Shown piece by piece: positions 1-9,325 of a stretch of DNA of 64,000 bases; positions within the stretch are counted from its first letter, which is position 1; every line of letters begins with the position of its first letter. The notes under the pieces were generated by a model. It ran no database searches. It saw only the letters and a program-made list of their open reading frames with translations, and had not been told where the DNA came from. The position numbers and the translations under genes were made by a program. The DNA is from JAJEFO01 sp965214325 (GTDB taxonomy: Bacteria > Pseudomonadota > Alphaproteobacteria > Rhodobacterales > Rhodobacteraceae): NCBI GenBank assembly GCA_965214325.1, contig CBDCBG010000006.1, positions 2,542,001 through 2,606,000 of the forward strand, written 5' to 3'.

Positions 1-458
1 GCGAGCTGCACAGGACGATCCATGACGTGACCATGGGAATCGAGAGCTTTGGCTTCAACACGTCGATCGCCAAGCTCTATGCATTCACGAATGTCCTTGC
101 AAGATCCAAGGCGTCGCATTCCGCCAGGCGCGAGGCAATCAAGGTTCTGGCCCAGCTCATGTCGCCGATGACACCTCATTTGGCGGAAGAGGTTTGGGCA
201 ATGCAGGATGGCGAGGGGCTGGTTGCGGACGCACCTTGGCCGGAGGCGGACGACGCATATCTGGCCGAGGATTCGGTGACCTTGCCAATCCAGATCAACG
301 GCAAGCGGAGATCCGAGATCGTCGTTGCCAAGGATATTGACGGTGCCGAGCTTGAAAGGCTCGTCCTTGCCGACCAAGCTGTCCTCAAGGCGCTGGCATG
401 TGACCAGCCGAAGAAACTGATCGTCGTGCCCGGCCGCATCGTCAATGTCGTCGTCTAG
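1..458 (+). CDS. leuS: Leucyl-tRNA synthetase, C-terminal part (cut by window start)
   Basis: Open from the first bases to TAG at 456-458, about 151 codons. The stretch with SPMTPHLAEEVW (about residues 46-60 of the visible part) is the anticodon-binding helical domain of class I leucyl-tRNA synthetases. It is followed by the small C-terminal domain ending in GRIVNVVV, as in bacterial LeuRS. The enzyme charges tRNA-Leu in the cytoplasm. The stop overlaps the start of lptE, so leuS-lptE-holA reads as one operon. Everything upstream, including the catalytic HIGH and KMSKS motifs, lies outside the window. Confidence 0.93.
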   Translation, partial: ELHRTIHDVTMGIESFGFNTSIAKLYAFTNVLARSKASHSARREAIKVLAQLMSPMTPHLAEEVWAMQDGEGLVADAPWPEADDAYLAEDSVTLPIQINGKRRSEIVVAKDIDGAELERLVLADQAVLKALACDQPKKLIVVPGRIVNVVV

Positions 459-978
459 AATATCCTGCCCATGCCTCGCCCGCCAGCCGGGCGCAGGGAC
501 TTCGGGCGCACGGCACACCCGCAGGGCAATGCTTCTTTCGCTCGCCGCCCTGGCTGGCTGCGGCTTTGCGCCGATTCACGGTCCCGGAGGTTCCGCACGC
601 AGCCTCAGGGGCCGAATCGCGGTCCTCGCGCCGGCCGACGAGGAAGGCTCGGCCCTTGTCCGCCGGCTGGAGGACCGGCTCGGAACACCGCAGGAATCCG
701 ACTTCGTGCTGGCCGCGCAGATCCGGATCGGCGAAACGGCGGTCGGATACCTGTCCGGCGGGGAAATCAGCCGCTTCAATGTCGAAGGCCAGGTCGACTG
801 GCAACTGACCGACAGCGCCGGCGCGCGCGTCGCGACAGGCCGCGAGCGTGGCTTCACCAGCTATGCCGCGACATCGACGACCGTTGCGACCACGTCCGCC
901 CGTCGCGACGCGCGCCGCCGCCTCATGGTCATCCTCGCCGACCACATTGCCACCGGCATCCTGACGCGCGATTCATGA
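445..978 (+). CDS. lptE: LPS-assembly lipoprotein LptE
   Basis: 177 codons. The N-terminus has a twin arginine followed by a hydrophobic run and the lipobox LAGC (Cys near residue 39), so it is an exported lipoprotein. The ATG at 445 is preferred over ATG 529 because only the former keeps a basic n-region before the hydrophobic core. The mature part has the GFxPxxGP start and short beta-rich body of alphaproteobacterial LptE, which plugs the LptD barrel in the outer membrane to deliver LPS. It overlaps leuS by 14 bases and its stop overlaps the holA ATG (ATGA), the usual Rhodobacterales order. Confidence 0.85.
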   Translation: MSSSRISCPCLARQPGAGTSGARHTRRAMLLSLAALAGCGFAPIHGPGGSARSLRGRIAVLAPADEEGSALVRRLEDRLGTPQESDFVLAAQIRIGETAVGYLSGGEISRFNVEGQVDWQLTDSAGARVATGRERGFTSYAATSTTVATTSARRDARRRLMVILADHIATGILTRDS

Positions 979-1997
979 AGCTCTCGACCCGCAACGCTCC
1001 GGCCTACTTTGCCAAGCCCGACGAATCCTCCGCGGGCCTGCTGATCTATGGCGCGGACGCCATGCGCGTCGCGCTCCGCCGCCAGGAAGTCATCGGCGCT
1101 CTCGTTGGACCGGATGGCGAGGACGAAATGCGCCTGACCCGCATTCCTGCAGCCGAGCTCCGCAAGGATGCGGCCCTTCTCGCAGACGCCGTAAGGGCCC
1201 GGAGCTTCTTCCCTGGCATCCACGTCGCATTCGTCGAGGACGCGGGCGACGGGCTGGCCGACTCGATTGCCTCCGCCCTAGCGGACTGGACCGAGGGCGA
1301 TGCCCGGATCATCGTCACTGCGGGCAGCCTGCCCGCGCGTTCGAGACTCCGCGGGATCTTCGAGAAACATGAAAGCGCCTACGCAACAGGCATCTACGAC
1401 GATCCGCCCTCCCGTGCCGAAACCGAGGCGGCCCTGAAGGCCGCAGGCCTGACGAACATTTCGCAGGACGCCATGTCGTCGCTCACGGAGCTGTCCCGCG
1501 TTCTGGATCCTGGCGAGTTTCGCCAGACGCTCGAGAAGATCGCGCTCTACAAGTCTGGCGACGAGACTCCGCTTACGCCGGACGAGGTCACCCTTTCCTG
1601 CCCAGGTTCCGTGGCGGCCGGCATGGACGATGTCCTCAACGTCGCGGCAGACGGCAAGGCCCACGAGGTCGGCCCTGTATTGCGGCGTCTCGAAGCACAG
1701 GGCGCAACCCCCGTCAGCCTCTGCATCGGCGCCACAAGGCATTTTCGGAGGCTGCACCAGGTCGCCGCCGACCCCGGCGGCCCGGGCGCGGGCGTTTCCA
1801 AGCTCAGGCCTCCGGTCTTTGGCCCCCGCCGCGACCGCGTGCAGCGGCAGGCAGCCCGATGGGGCATGCGCAATCTGGAACGTGCCCTTGCCATTTTGCT
1901 CGACACCGATCTCCAGCTCAGGTCCAGCGCGCGAATCCCCGAAATGGCCGTGATGGAACGTGCGCTCCTCCGGATCGCCTTTCTGGGGAGGCGATGA
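975..1997 (+). CDS. holA: DNA polymerase III delta subunit
   Basis: 340 codons starting MKLSTRN at 975, overlapping the lptE stop by 4 bases. The N-terminal half carries the family features LLIYGADAMRVALRRQE, then a region with RSFFPGIHVAFVEDA and an acidic stretch. The C-terminal third has the pattern with ATRHFRRLHQ and the ending RIAFLGRR. Delta opens the beta sliding clamp within the clamp-loader complex. Length and position directly after lptE agree with holA. A second long frame in the same interval is an out-of-frame read of lptE. Confidence 0.9.
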   Translation: MKLSTRNAPAYFAKPDESSAGLLIYGADAMRVALRRQEVIGALVGPDGEDEMRLTRIPAAELRKDAALLADAVRARSFFPGIHVAFVEDAGDGLADSIASALADWTEGDARIIVTAGSLPARSRLRGIFEKHESAYATGIYDDPPSRAETEAALKAAGLTNISQDAMSSLTELSRVLDPGEFRQTLEKIALYKSGDETPLTPDEVTLSCPGSVAAGMDDVLNVAADGKAHEVGPVLRRLEAQGATPVSLCIGATRHFRRLHQVAADPGGPGAGVSKLRPPVFGPRRDRVQRQAARWGMRNLERALAILLDTDLQLRSSARIPEMAVMERALLRIAFLGRR

Positions 1998-2115
1998 TGC
2001 CTGCGGCAGCAATGCTTGGCTTGCCTGTCATGCCGGCCGGAGCCATAAGGGACCAGTCCAGCAAAATACGCGCGGAACGACCCACTCGCAAAGCCGTCAT
2101 GGCCGGAATCCAGAC

Positions 2116-3630
2116 ATGATCCTGACACGATCCCTGATCGCCTCCTTCCTTCTCGCGCTTGCCGCAAAGCCGGCCCTTGCCGAACTGACCGCAGAGCAAG
2201 TGCTCGAGAATCAACTGTCACAGTACTCGACGCCGGATGTGACTGTGCGAGCGGCGGGCAAACGCCGGTCAGGCAACGTGCTGACCGTTGATCGATTCCT
2301 CGCAGAGGTGGAATTGCCCGACCAGGAGGGAACGCTCTTGGTTGCGGTCGGCGGCGCAAGTTTCGCTGAACGCGGCGACGGGACCGTCCTCGTGACGTTT
2401 CCGCCGGAATCCCCCTTGACCGTCCAGGCGTTCGCGCCGGACGGCGAGGAGTTCGGGCTTGCAGCGACAATCAGGCATTCCGGTGCGCAGGCCGTGGTCT
2501 CCGGCACGCCGGACCGGATCCGCCACGAGTCCGCAGCCCCGTCGCTCACCATAGACGAATTTCGCATGATCGCGCCGGAAACGCCCGATGACATGGCCAT
2601 CGTCGCATCGATCAAGGTGGTGGGATACGAAGGCAGTTCGGACATCGGTGGCGGCGAGGTCCGGGACTTCCGGGGCGAGACCAGCATGGACAGCTTGCAA
2701 GTGCATCTGGACGTCAGTGAAGTCGGTGGCGACGTGTCGCTGAGCCTGCGGTTCGAGTTCTCCGACATTTCCGCAAGGTCCTCTGGCAGGATTGCGCGGC
2801 AGGGCCAGGGAAGTTCCCTTGTCACTTCGATCCTGGATGGAAGCGCGTTCGACGTTTCTGCAGGCCTTGGACCTGCCCGCCACTTGATTTCCATAGCCAT
2901 GTCGGAGGCGGAATTCGCCGAATTCTCGTCCGAGAGCGCCTCAAGCGAAGTCTTCCTCAAGATGGACCGGAACGGCATCGCCTACGGCGGCACGACACAC
3001 GGTGCGGTCCTGTCCGCTGTCGCCCCGGACCTGTTCAGCTCCCTGATGGAATTCACGTTCAGGTTGCCGGAACTGAGCGCCCGGTTCCTGCTTCCGGTCG
3101 TCCCGGACCAGAAGCCTCAGGACTTTGCAGCCCGCATCGCAATCGAAGGGCTTGAGATCGATCAGCAGCTCTGGTCGAACTTCGACCCCGAGGCCGTGCT
3201 GGACCGTGGGCCCGCGACGGTCGTCATCGACACAGGTGGCGAGGCGGTCGTGCTGCAGGACGGTCTTGACGGCAACATTTCCGAAATCATGAGAATGGAC
3301 AATGCCCCGGTCGATGTCCGTTCCCTTGACCTGAACGAGCTATGGATCAAGCTGGCCGGTGTCGAGGTCAACGGAAACGGTGCCTTCGCCTTCATCACGC
3401 GATCCGAAGGGCCATGGCCGGTCGGCAGCGCGAACGTGGCGGTCACGGGTGCAGGCAAGCTTCTCGACGGGCTGGTGGCAATTGGAATCTTGCGGGATAT
3501 CCAGGCATTGGGCATCCGCGGCATGCTGGAGGCGCTTGCACGACCTGGTGACGGCCCGGACGACTTTGACCTGACCATCGAGACCCGAGAGGATGGATCC
3601 GTTCTCGCGAACGACCAACGCATCCAGTAG
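2116..3630 (+). CDS. DUF2125 domain protein, exported
   Basis: 504 codons from ATG 2116; earlier in-frame ATG codons would add about 50 unlikely residues before a clear signal peptide (MILTRSLIASFLLALAAKP, predicted cut after ALA). The mature protein matches the DUF2125 family of Rhodobacterales: repeated beta-rich segments, a motif near LWSNFDP followed by GPATVVIDTGG, and the characteristic ending with ANDQRIQ. Function is unknown. The signal peptide places it in the periplasm or envelope. It follows holA after 118 bases and may be its own unit. Confidence 0.8.
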   Translation: MILTRSLIASFLLALAAKPALAELTAEQVLENQLSQYSTPDVTVRAAGKRRSGNVLTVDRFLAEVELPDQEGTLLVAVGGASFAERGDGTVLVTFPPESPLTVQAFAPDGEEFGLAATIRHSGAQAVVSGTPDRIRHESAAPSLTIDEFRMIAPETPDDMAIVASIKVVGYEGSSDIGGGEVRDFRGETSMDSLQVHLDVSEVGGDVSLSLRFEFSDISARSSGRIARQGQGSSLVTSILDGSAFDVSAGLGPARHLISIAMSEAEFAEFSSESASSEVFLKMDRNGIAYGGTTHGAVLSAVAPDLFSSLMEFTFRLPELSARFLLPVVPDQKPQDFAARIAIEGLEIDQQLWSNFDPEAVLDRGPATVVIDTGGEAVVLQDGLDGNISEIMRMDNAPVDVRSLDLNELWIKLAGVEVNGNGAFAFITRSEGPWPVGSANVAVTGAGKLLDGLVAIGILRDIQALGIRGMLEALARPGDGPDDFDLTIETREDGSVLANDQRIQ

Positions 3631-3717
3631 ATCCCTTCAAGCCGGAATGGCGGAGAGTGAAGGCTCCCCTGCGCGCCCGCCTTCAAATCGACGAGCGAGG
3701 CTTGGCGAACCCCGGCC

Positions 3718-4170
3718 TCAGTTCCGGACCCGCTCCACGACCGCCTCTTCAAATCTGGAAAAGAACCGGTCCGCAAGCTTCCTTGCGAAGGAATCGATGA
3801 GCCTGCCGCCGAGCTGGGCCAGCTTGCCCCCGACCTTCGCCTCCACTTCATAGCTGAGCCTGGTGCCATCGCCGTCCGGTTCCAACTGCACCAACGCCCC
3901 GCCCTTGGCGAAGCCGGCTGCTCCGCCCTTTCCCTCGCCTTCCAGGCGGCAGCTCTTCCCGGGATCGATGTCCCTGAGAAAGACGGCGCCCTTGAAGGTC
4001 GCCTTTACCGGACCAACCTTCTGCACCACGACCGCCTCGAATCCGTCGTCGGGACTGCCGGTCATTTCCTCGCAGCCCGGAATGCACTTCTTCAGGACCT
4101 CCGCATCGAGAATGCCCCCCCAAACGATGTCCGGTGGCGCCGAGATGACGCGTTCTGCGACCATTTTCAT
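3718..4170 (-). CDS. CoxG-like SRPBCC protein (CO dehydrogenase subunit G family)
   Basis: 150 codons beginning MKMVAERVISAP. The N-terminal signature (ISAPPDIVW, then LKKCIPGCEEM) and the central VGPVKATFKG are typical of the CoxG/SRPBCC family, whose members bind hydrophobic ligands. In carboxydotrophs CoxG recruits CO dehydrogenase to the membrane, but no coxMSL genes lie nearby, so that role cannot be assumed here. The C-terminal membrane-anchoring region of long CoxG proteins is absent. It is convergent with the DUF2125 gene and divergent from pmbA. Role unknown. Confidence 0.8.
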   Translation of the reverse strand: MKMVAERVISAPPDIVWGGILDAEVLKKCIPGCEEMTGSPDDGFEAVVVQKVGPVKATFKGAVFLRDIDPGKSCRLEGEGKGGAAGFAKGGALVQLEPDGDGTRLSYEVEAKVGGKLAQLGGRLIDSFARKLADRFFSRFEEAVVERVRN

Positions 4171-4278
4171 CCTGCATCTCCGCCCTACGCTGTCCTTGCC
4201 CCGTGGATCAGGCATGGCGCACAGGATGTCAACAATCCGTCGCTTGCAGCGCGGGGCCTGCCGCACTAGGTCCAGTGC

Positions 4279-5622
4279 ATGACTTCCCTTGCCAAACTGA
4301 CGGATGCGCTCCTCGACGCGGCCAAACGGGCTGGCGCGGAGACCGCGGACGCCATAGCGATCGAAGGCCGATCCGTTTCGGTCGAGGTGCGAGACCGCGC
4401 GCTGGAGCATGCGGAAAGCGCGGAAAGCGTGGAAATCGGCCTTCGCGTGCTCCTTGGCCAGCGCCAGGCCAGCGTGGCCTCGTCGGACACCGGCGCTGAA
4501 GCGATTGCCGAAATGGCCGAGCGTGCGGTCGACATGGCGAGGGTTGCGCCGGAAGACGCTCATGTCGGACTGGCCGATCCAGACCAGCTTGCGCGGGACT
4601 GGGACCAGGACGCGCTGGATCTGGTCGAAAATGCGGACGTGCCTGCTCCGGAAGAAATGGAAAGGAGCGCGCTGCGGGCCGAAGCGGCAGCTCTCTCGCA
4701 CCACGGCATCTCGCAGGTCGACGCCGCCGCTGCAACTTTCGCGCGGAGCGCCTTTCACCTTGCCGCTACCAACGGGTTTTCGGACGGCTGGGGGCGCACC
4801 TCTCACAGCATCCATTGCGTTGCCATTTCAGGCGAGGGCCTCGAAATGGAGCGCGACCATTGCAGCGAGGGCCGGGTCCATCGTTCCGACCTGCCCGCTG
4901 CCGAGGACATCGGGCATCGCGCTGCCGAGCGCGCCGTTGCCCGCGCCGGCGCGCGAAAGCCCGAAACCGGCGCCTTTCCCGTCCTTTATGACGAACGCGT
5001 CGCCGGAAGCCTGATCGGCCACCTGTTGCAGGCCGTGAATGGCGCGACAGTGGCGCGCGGCAGTTCCTGGCTTCGCGACAGGCTGGGGAAGCGGGTCCTG
5101 CCAGACGGGCTTTCCGTCACCGAGAACCCGCACCGACCCAGGATTTCCGGTTCCCGGCCCTTCGATGCCGAGGGCCTGCCGACGCGCACCCGACAGATTG
5201 TCGAAAACGGAATCCTGAACGGCTGGACCCTGGATCTCGCGACCGCCCGCAAGCTCGGCATGGAAAGCACCGGCAGCGCATCTCGGGGCACGGCCTCGCC
5301 GCCCTCCCCCTCGATCACCAACATCGCGCTGACCGAAGGCTGCGCCTCGCGCGACGATCTTCTTCGCGACATGGGAGACGGCCTTATGGTCACTTCGCTG
5401 ATGGGGACATCGATCAATCCCACGACCGGGGACTATTCTCGCGGCGCCAGCGGGTTCTGGATAGAGGGCGGCGAAATCGCCTGCCCGGTCAACGAGTGCA
5501 CGATCGCGGGCAACCTGCACGAAATGTTCCGAACCATCCGCCCTGCGAATGACGCGCGCCATCATCTTCGACAGGTTGTTCCGTCGCTTCTGGTCGAGGG
5601 CCTGACAGTTGCCGGAAAGTGA
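4279..5622 (+). CDS. pmbA: TldD/PmbA family metallopeptidase
   Basis: 447 codons. The N-terminal domain has the motif VSVEVRDRALEHAES; the C-terminal domain has GTASPSPS-like and NIALTEG motifs, then SLMGTSINPTTGDYSRGASGFWI, diagnostic of PmbA/TldE. TldD/TldE pairs degrade peptides, including modified peptides and the CcdA antitoxin; in TldD the zinc ligands are HExxxH, which this PmbA-type protein lacks, as expected for the TldE partner. A TldD partner is not in the window. The stop overlaps the TTG start of the next gene, so the two are cotranscribed. Confidence 0.9.
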   Translation: MTSLAKLTDALLDAAKRAGAETADAIAIEGRSVSVEVRDRALEHAESAESVEIGLRVLLGQRQASVASSDTGAEAIAEMAERAVDMARVAPEDAHVGLADPDQLARDWDQDALDLVENADVPAPEEMERSALRAEAAALSHHGISQVDAAAATFARSAFHLAATNGFSDGWGRTSHSIHCVAISGEGLEMERDHCSEGRVHRSDLPAAEDIGHRAAERAVARAGARKPETGAFPVLYDERVAGSLIGHLLQAVNGATVARGSSWLRDRLGKRVLPDGLSVTENPHRPRISGSRPFDAEGLPTRTRQIVENGILNGWTLDLATARKLGMESTGSASRGTASPPSPSITNIALTEGCASRDDLLRDMGDGLMVTSLMGTSINPTTGDYSRGASGFWIEGGEIACPVNECTIAGNLHEMFRTIRPANDARHHLRQVVPSLLVEGLTVAGK

Positions 5623-6379
5623 TCTCGACCTCCTCGAAGAAACGGCACGGGAGGCGGGCGAAATCGCGTGCCGCTTCTGGCGCGGAGATCTGCAGGTATG
5701 GGACAAGGGCAAGGAGGGACCGGTCAGCGAAGCGGACCTGGCGGTCGACCGGCACCTGAGGGAACGGCTCTTGAACAGGCGTCCGGACTATGGCTGGGTC
5801 AGCGAGGAAAGCGAGGAAGACCCCGCTCGCCGTTCGGCCGCGCGCGTCTTCATCATTGATCCAATAGACGGGACGCGCTCGTTCATTGCCGGCGATCACA
5901 CCTGGGCGCATTCGCTTGCGGTGGCGGAAGACGGTCGGGTGGTCGCGGCCTGCGTCCTTCTGCCGGTTCGCGACAAGATCTATCTTGCGGCTTCTGGCGC
6001 GGGGGCAACGTTGAACGGCGCGCCAATAGCGGCAGTGCAGCGCGACAGGCTGGAAGGGGCTTCCCTGCTGAGCACCCGCGTCGGGCTCAACCCCAGATAC
6101 TGGTCAAACGGACCTCCGGACGTAAGGCGTCACTTCCGCTCGTCCTTCGCGTATCGACTGGCGCTCGTGGCCGAGGGCAGCTTCGATGCGTTGCTGACGC
6201 TTCGCCCGACCTGGGAGTGGGACGTCGCCGCGGGCGCCCTCATTGCCGCGGAGAGCGGGGCGCGTGTCAGTGACCGAAACGGCCGCAGCCCGGAATTCAA
6301 CAGTTGCGCACGCCAGGTGGACGGGTTGATCGCCGGCGGGGACACGGTGCACGGGGAACTGTTGAAGCGTCTGGCGTGA
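5609..6379 (+). CDS. Inositol monophosphatase family protein, CysQ-like
   Basis: 256 codons from a TTG start at 5609 overlapping pmbA by 14 bases; no ATG fits the conserved N-terminus (LDLLEETAREAGEIA). The three metal-binding motifs are present: SEESEED near residue 68, the DPIDGTRSF motif near residue 83, and WDVAAGALI near residue 205. These are the Mg-dependent phosphatase signatures of IMPase, FBPase and CysQ. In Rhodobacterales this gene beside pmbA is usually annotated as 3'(2'),5'-bisphosphate nucleotidase, which removes PAP from sulfate assimilation. Substrate cannot be decided from sequence alone. Confidence 0.85.
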   Translation: MPESDLDLLEETAREAGEIACRFWRGDLQVWDKGKEGPVSEADLAVDRHLRERLLNRRPDYGWVSEESEEDPARRSAARVFIIDPIDGTRSFIAGDHTWAHSLAVAEDGRVVAACVLLPVRDKIYLAASGAGATLNGAPIAAVQRDRLEGASLLSTRVGLNPRYWSNGPPDVRRHFRSSFAYRLALVAEGSFDALLTLRPTWEWDVAAGALIAAESGARVSDRNGRSPEFNSCARQVDGLIAGGDTVHGELLKRLA

Positions 6380-6421
6380 TCGCCAAGTTCCCTTTCGAAG
6401 AGTTCGCGCGCACCCGGCCCT

Positions 6422-7480
6422 TCAGGCCGCCCTTTCGGACATTCCGTGCACGGCAATGTCCATCGCCTTGCGCATGACCGAAGGCAGATCCTCTCTGCGC
6501 AGGTCGGTCACAAAGTGCCCTCGATCAGGTTGCGCGTCGTTCAGCAGTTCCGCCATGCGCAGCGAGAGACGCAATTCGAAATGCGTGAAGACGTGCCTCA
6601 CCTCGACACCTGGATTCCGCCATTCGCCCCCGATTGGCGGCGCCTCCTCCGGCGTTTCCGTGGTCCATTCCGTTCCCGGCCAGCCCAGCATGCCTCCGAG
6701 AAGGCCTCTTTCGGGTCGTGTCTGCACCAGCCACGCACCGTCGGCCCGCCGCGCCAAATAGGCGATGCCGTAGCGCACGGGCCTTGCCGGCCTGGCCGTT
6801 CTCTTCGGCAACTCCGACTGTCGGCCCGCCGCCCTCGCCCGGCAGGCGCGAGCCCAAGGGCAAATGCCGCAAGCAGGGGCCTTCGGAGAGCAAACCGTGG
6901 CCCCCAGGTCCATGACGGCCTGCGCATAGTCGCCAGGGCGCTGCGCGGGGGTCAGCCGGGTCGCCAGGACCACCAGTTCGGGCTTTGCCTCGGGAAGCGG
7001 AGTCACGACGTCAAACAGCCTGGACATGACCCGTTCCACGTTGCCGTCAACCACCGTCTCGGGCCTGTCGAAGGCAATCGCGGAAACGGCGGCGGCCGTG
7101 TAGGGGCCGACGCCCGGCAGGCGCAGCAATGCCTCGCGCGGTTCGGGAAACCTGCCGTCATGATCCTGAACGATCGCCCGGGCGCACTTCAGGAGATTCC
7201 GAGCCCGTGCGTAGTAGCCAAGCCCCGCCCACTCGGCCATGACTTGCGCGTCGTCAGCCGCGGCGAGCGACCTGACATCCGGCCATCTGTCCAGGAATCC
7301 CAGGAAACGGGATCGAACGGCGGCCACCGTTGTCTGCTGCAGCATGATCTCGCTCAGCCAGACTTGATACGGGTCGGGAACCTCGCCCGCCTTCCTTTCC
7401 TTCGGGCCAACGCGCCAAGGCAGGTCACGTGCGTGGGCATCGTACCACTTCAAGATAGTCCTGGCGGCAGGGTCACGCAT
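6422..7480 (-). CDS. mutY: A/G-specific adenine glycosylase
   Basis: 352 codons. Catalytic helix SEIMLQQTTVAAV, helix-hairpin-helix LPGVGPYTAAAV followed by the catalytic Asp region (VVDGNVERV), and the 4Fe-4S cluster C-x6-C-x2-C-x5-C (CSPKAPACGICPWARAC) are all present. The C-terminal part is the NUDIX-like domain that recognises 8-oxoG. MutY removes adenine mispaired with 8-oxoguanine. It is divergent from the DUF721 gene 97 bases away, the standard arrangement in Rhodobacterales. Confidence 0.95.
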   Translation of the reverse strand: MRDPAARTILKWYDAHARDLPWRVGPKERKAGEVPDPYQVWLSEIMLQQTTVAAVRSRFLGFLDRWPDVRSLAAADDAQVMAEWAGLGYYARARNLLKCARAIVQDHDGRFPEPREALLRLPGVGPYTAAAVSAIAFDRPETVVDGNVERVMSRLFDVVTPLPEAKPELVVLATRLTPAQRPGDYAQAVMDLGATVCSPKAPACGICPWARACRARAAGRQSELPKRTARPARPVRYGIAYLARRADGAWLVQTRPERGLLGGMLGWPGTEWTTETPEEAPPIGGEWRNPGVEVRHVFTHFELRLSLRMAELLNDAQPDRGHFVTDLRREDLPSVMRKAMDIAVHGMSERAA

Positions 7481-7577
7481 TGTTTATGCTTCCGCCCCGG
7501 GCTTTGGACTGGCAACAGCGCACATGATCCCTAGAATAGAGTGAGAGCGGAATTTCGGAAAGCGTGCAAAGCGTGCT

Positions 7578-8096
7578 ATGAAGTCGCAAGGCAAGACGCA
7601 GGAACCAAGACGCCGCGAACGCGGATTTGAGCGGGCCTCAAGCCTCATCGCAGGCCGCGTCCGCGCGGCGGGCGAACATCGCGGCTTTGCGGTTTCGCGA
7701 CTTCTCACGCATTGGGCCGAGGTTGCCGGCCCGGACATCGCTCGCGTCTCGCGGCCGGTTGAAGTCACATATGGCCGCGGGCTCGGGGCCACGCTGACTC
7801 TCCTGACGACCGGCCCCGAGGCTCCGATGCTGGAAATGCAAAGGGACAGGATCCGCGAACGCGTGAACGCGTGCTATGGCTATGGCGCGATCGAGAAGAT
7901 TCGCATCACGCAGACCGCCGCGACCGGATTTGGCGCTCCAGACGCGGCCTCCGGACGCACGGACGAGGAGGTCAGGTCCGCACGGCCAACGTCGAGCAAG
8001 GCGAAGGAAGCCGCCAGCGGAATTCGGGACGAACGTCTCCGAAAGGCGCTTGAACGCCTTGGGTCGAACGTCCTAATCGACGAAAGCAGAAAATGA
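7578..8096 (+). CDS. DUF721 protein (DciA-like)
   Basis: 172 codons. The first 110 residues fit DUF721: VSRLLTHWAEVAGPDIA, a beta hairpin, then MLEMQRDRIRERVNACYG. DUF721 contains DciA, the replicative-helicase loader of bacteria lacking DnaC, and alphaproteobacterial members beside mutY belong to the same family. The C-terminal 60 residues are low complexity and charged, probably flexible. The gene is 10 bases upstream of the DsbA-like gene. Confidence 0.82.
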   Translation: MKSQGKTQEPRRRERGFERASSLIAGRVRAAGEHRGFAVSRLLTHWAEVAGPDIARVSRPVEVTYGRGLGATLTLLTTGPEAPMLEMQRDRIRERVNACYGYGAIEKIRITQTAATGFGAPDAASGRTDEEVRSARPTSSKAKEAASGIRDERLRKALERLGSNVLIDESRK

Positions 8097-8106
8097 GGTT
8101 TCGGCC

Positions 8107-8778
8107 ATGATCCGACGATTGACCATTCTTGCCGCGCTGGCCACTGTCGCCTTCGCGACCACGCATTTCCTCTCCGCGCGGAACGTGATGCCAGGCCCCG
8201 TCGGCCAGGCCCTGGCACAGGACGCCAAGGACATCGACACGTCGATGATCAAGGAGATGTCGCTCGGCAACCCGGACGCGGCGGTGACCGTGGTCGAGTA
8301 CGCCTCCTTCACATGTCCGCATTGCGCGACGTTTCACGCCGGACCGTACAAGCAGCTCAAGACCGAATACATCGATCCGGGACTGATCAACTTCATCTAC
8401 CGTGAGGTCTATTTTGACCGCCCCGGTCTTTGGGCCGGCATCACGGCCCGTTGCGGAGAAAGCGCCGAGAACAGGTATTTCGGCATCGTCGAGATGCTCT
8501 ACGAGCAGCAGCCGGACTGGGCTGGCGGCGGCGGTGGCGCTCAAGAGATCGTCGACAAGCTGCGCAAGATCGGCAAGCGAGCCGGACTGACGGACGCGGA
8601 TCTCGACGGGTGCTTCACCGATGGCGACCGGGCACAGGCGCTATATGCCCTGTTCTCGAAGAGCTCGGAGGCGGACGGCGTCAGGTCCACACCCAGTTTT
8701 GTCATTGACGGCAAGCTCCATGGCAACATGTCCTATGTCGAGTTGAAGGCCCTGATCGACGAAGCGTTCGACGGCTGA
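8107..8778 (+). CDS. DsbA-family thiol:disulfide oxidoreductase
   Basis: 223 codons with an N-terminal hydrophobic segment (residues 5-20) that is a signal peptide or anchor. The thioredoxin fold has the redox motif C70-P-H-C73 and the cis-proline motif STPSFVIDG near residue 195. DsbA-type proteins introduce or shuffle disulfides in periplasmic proteins. In Rhodobacterales this gene normally sits between DUF721 and smc; here smc is missing and IS debris starts directly after the stop. Confidence 0.9.
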   Translation: MIRRLTILAALATVAFATTHFLSARNVMPGPVGQALAQDAKDIDTSMIKEMSLGNPDAAVTVVEYASFTCPHCATFHAGPYKQLKTEYIDPGLINFIYREVYFDRPGLWAGITARCGESAENRYFGIVEMLYEQQPDWAGGGGGAQEIVDKLRKIGKRAGLTDADLDGCFTDGDRAQALYALFSKSSEADGVRSTPSFVIDGKLHGNMSYVELKALIDEAFDG

Positions 8779-8785
8779 TGACGCC

Positions 8786-8920
8786 TCTGACCGCGGATTC
8801 TCGGCCAAGCTACGCGGCAACCGCCCATTTTGCGACTGAAGGCCGGTCCCCGGCCCTGTAGCGCGTTGCAGGATGTTCCGGGCGGCGTTCACGTCACGGT
8901 GGAGAACCAGCCGGAATCGG
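8786..8920 (-). pseudogene. TnpB (IS200/IS605 OrfB) C-terminal remnant
   Basis: Read on the minus strand, this contains HRDVNAARNIL followed by a tail resembling GLPRSLAENPRSEAS. These are the last 40 or so residues of a TnpB-type RNA-guided nuclease: the third RuvC motif (DRDVNAAxNI) plus the C-terminal tail. The zinc-ribbon cysteines upstream are decayed and no start or N-terminus exists. A related, longer remnant lies at 57420-57740, so both descend from the same IS type. Confidence 0.65.
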
Positions 8921-9325
8921 CGCAGGACCTGCCGCTCGGCGCCGCAGCTGTAGCCGGACATCCTGGCCGGAACAGTTGCCCACCGGCCTCGGCGATGCCT
9001 TTGCCCGTGAAAGGGACGGGGATTATGCACTTGGGCCAACAAGTTCCACGTGTGATGAAGGCACTGCCAGAAGGGCGGGTTCGCCGCTGATCTTCGGCAA
9101 GGAATGGCGCGGCATGACCGCGAGGTCCTTCTCACTTGGGCCACACATGACGAGATGCCGTAACGGGGCGGCGATTCGCACCGACGCCGGCTCGGATTGG
9201 AACGTGGGCAGGTCGCCGGTCCGGTGTCGTTGTCCCTGCCACGCACAACATGTGCCATCGTGAGTGGCGGAGGCGGTCCCGAGGGAGCGCTTCCTGATCG
9301 AAGTGCAATGGAAAGGACAACGACA
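8921..9325. other. Non-coding IS debris
   Basis: No frame on either strand gives a recognisable protein. It lies between the TnpB remnant and the IS110 remnant and probably belongs to decayed ends of one or both elements. Confidence 0.4.

Noticed and set aside
3718..4170. Part of a carbon monoxide dehydrogenase cluster
   Set aside because: Only a CoxG-like gene is present; no coxM, coxS or coxL nearby.
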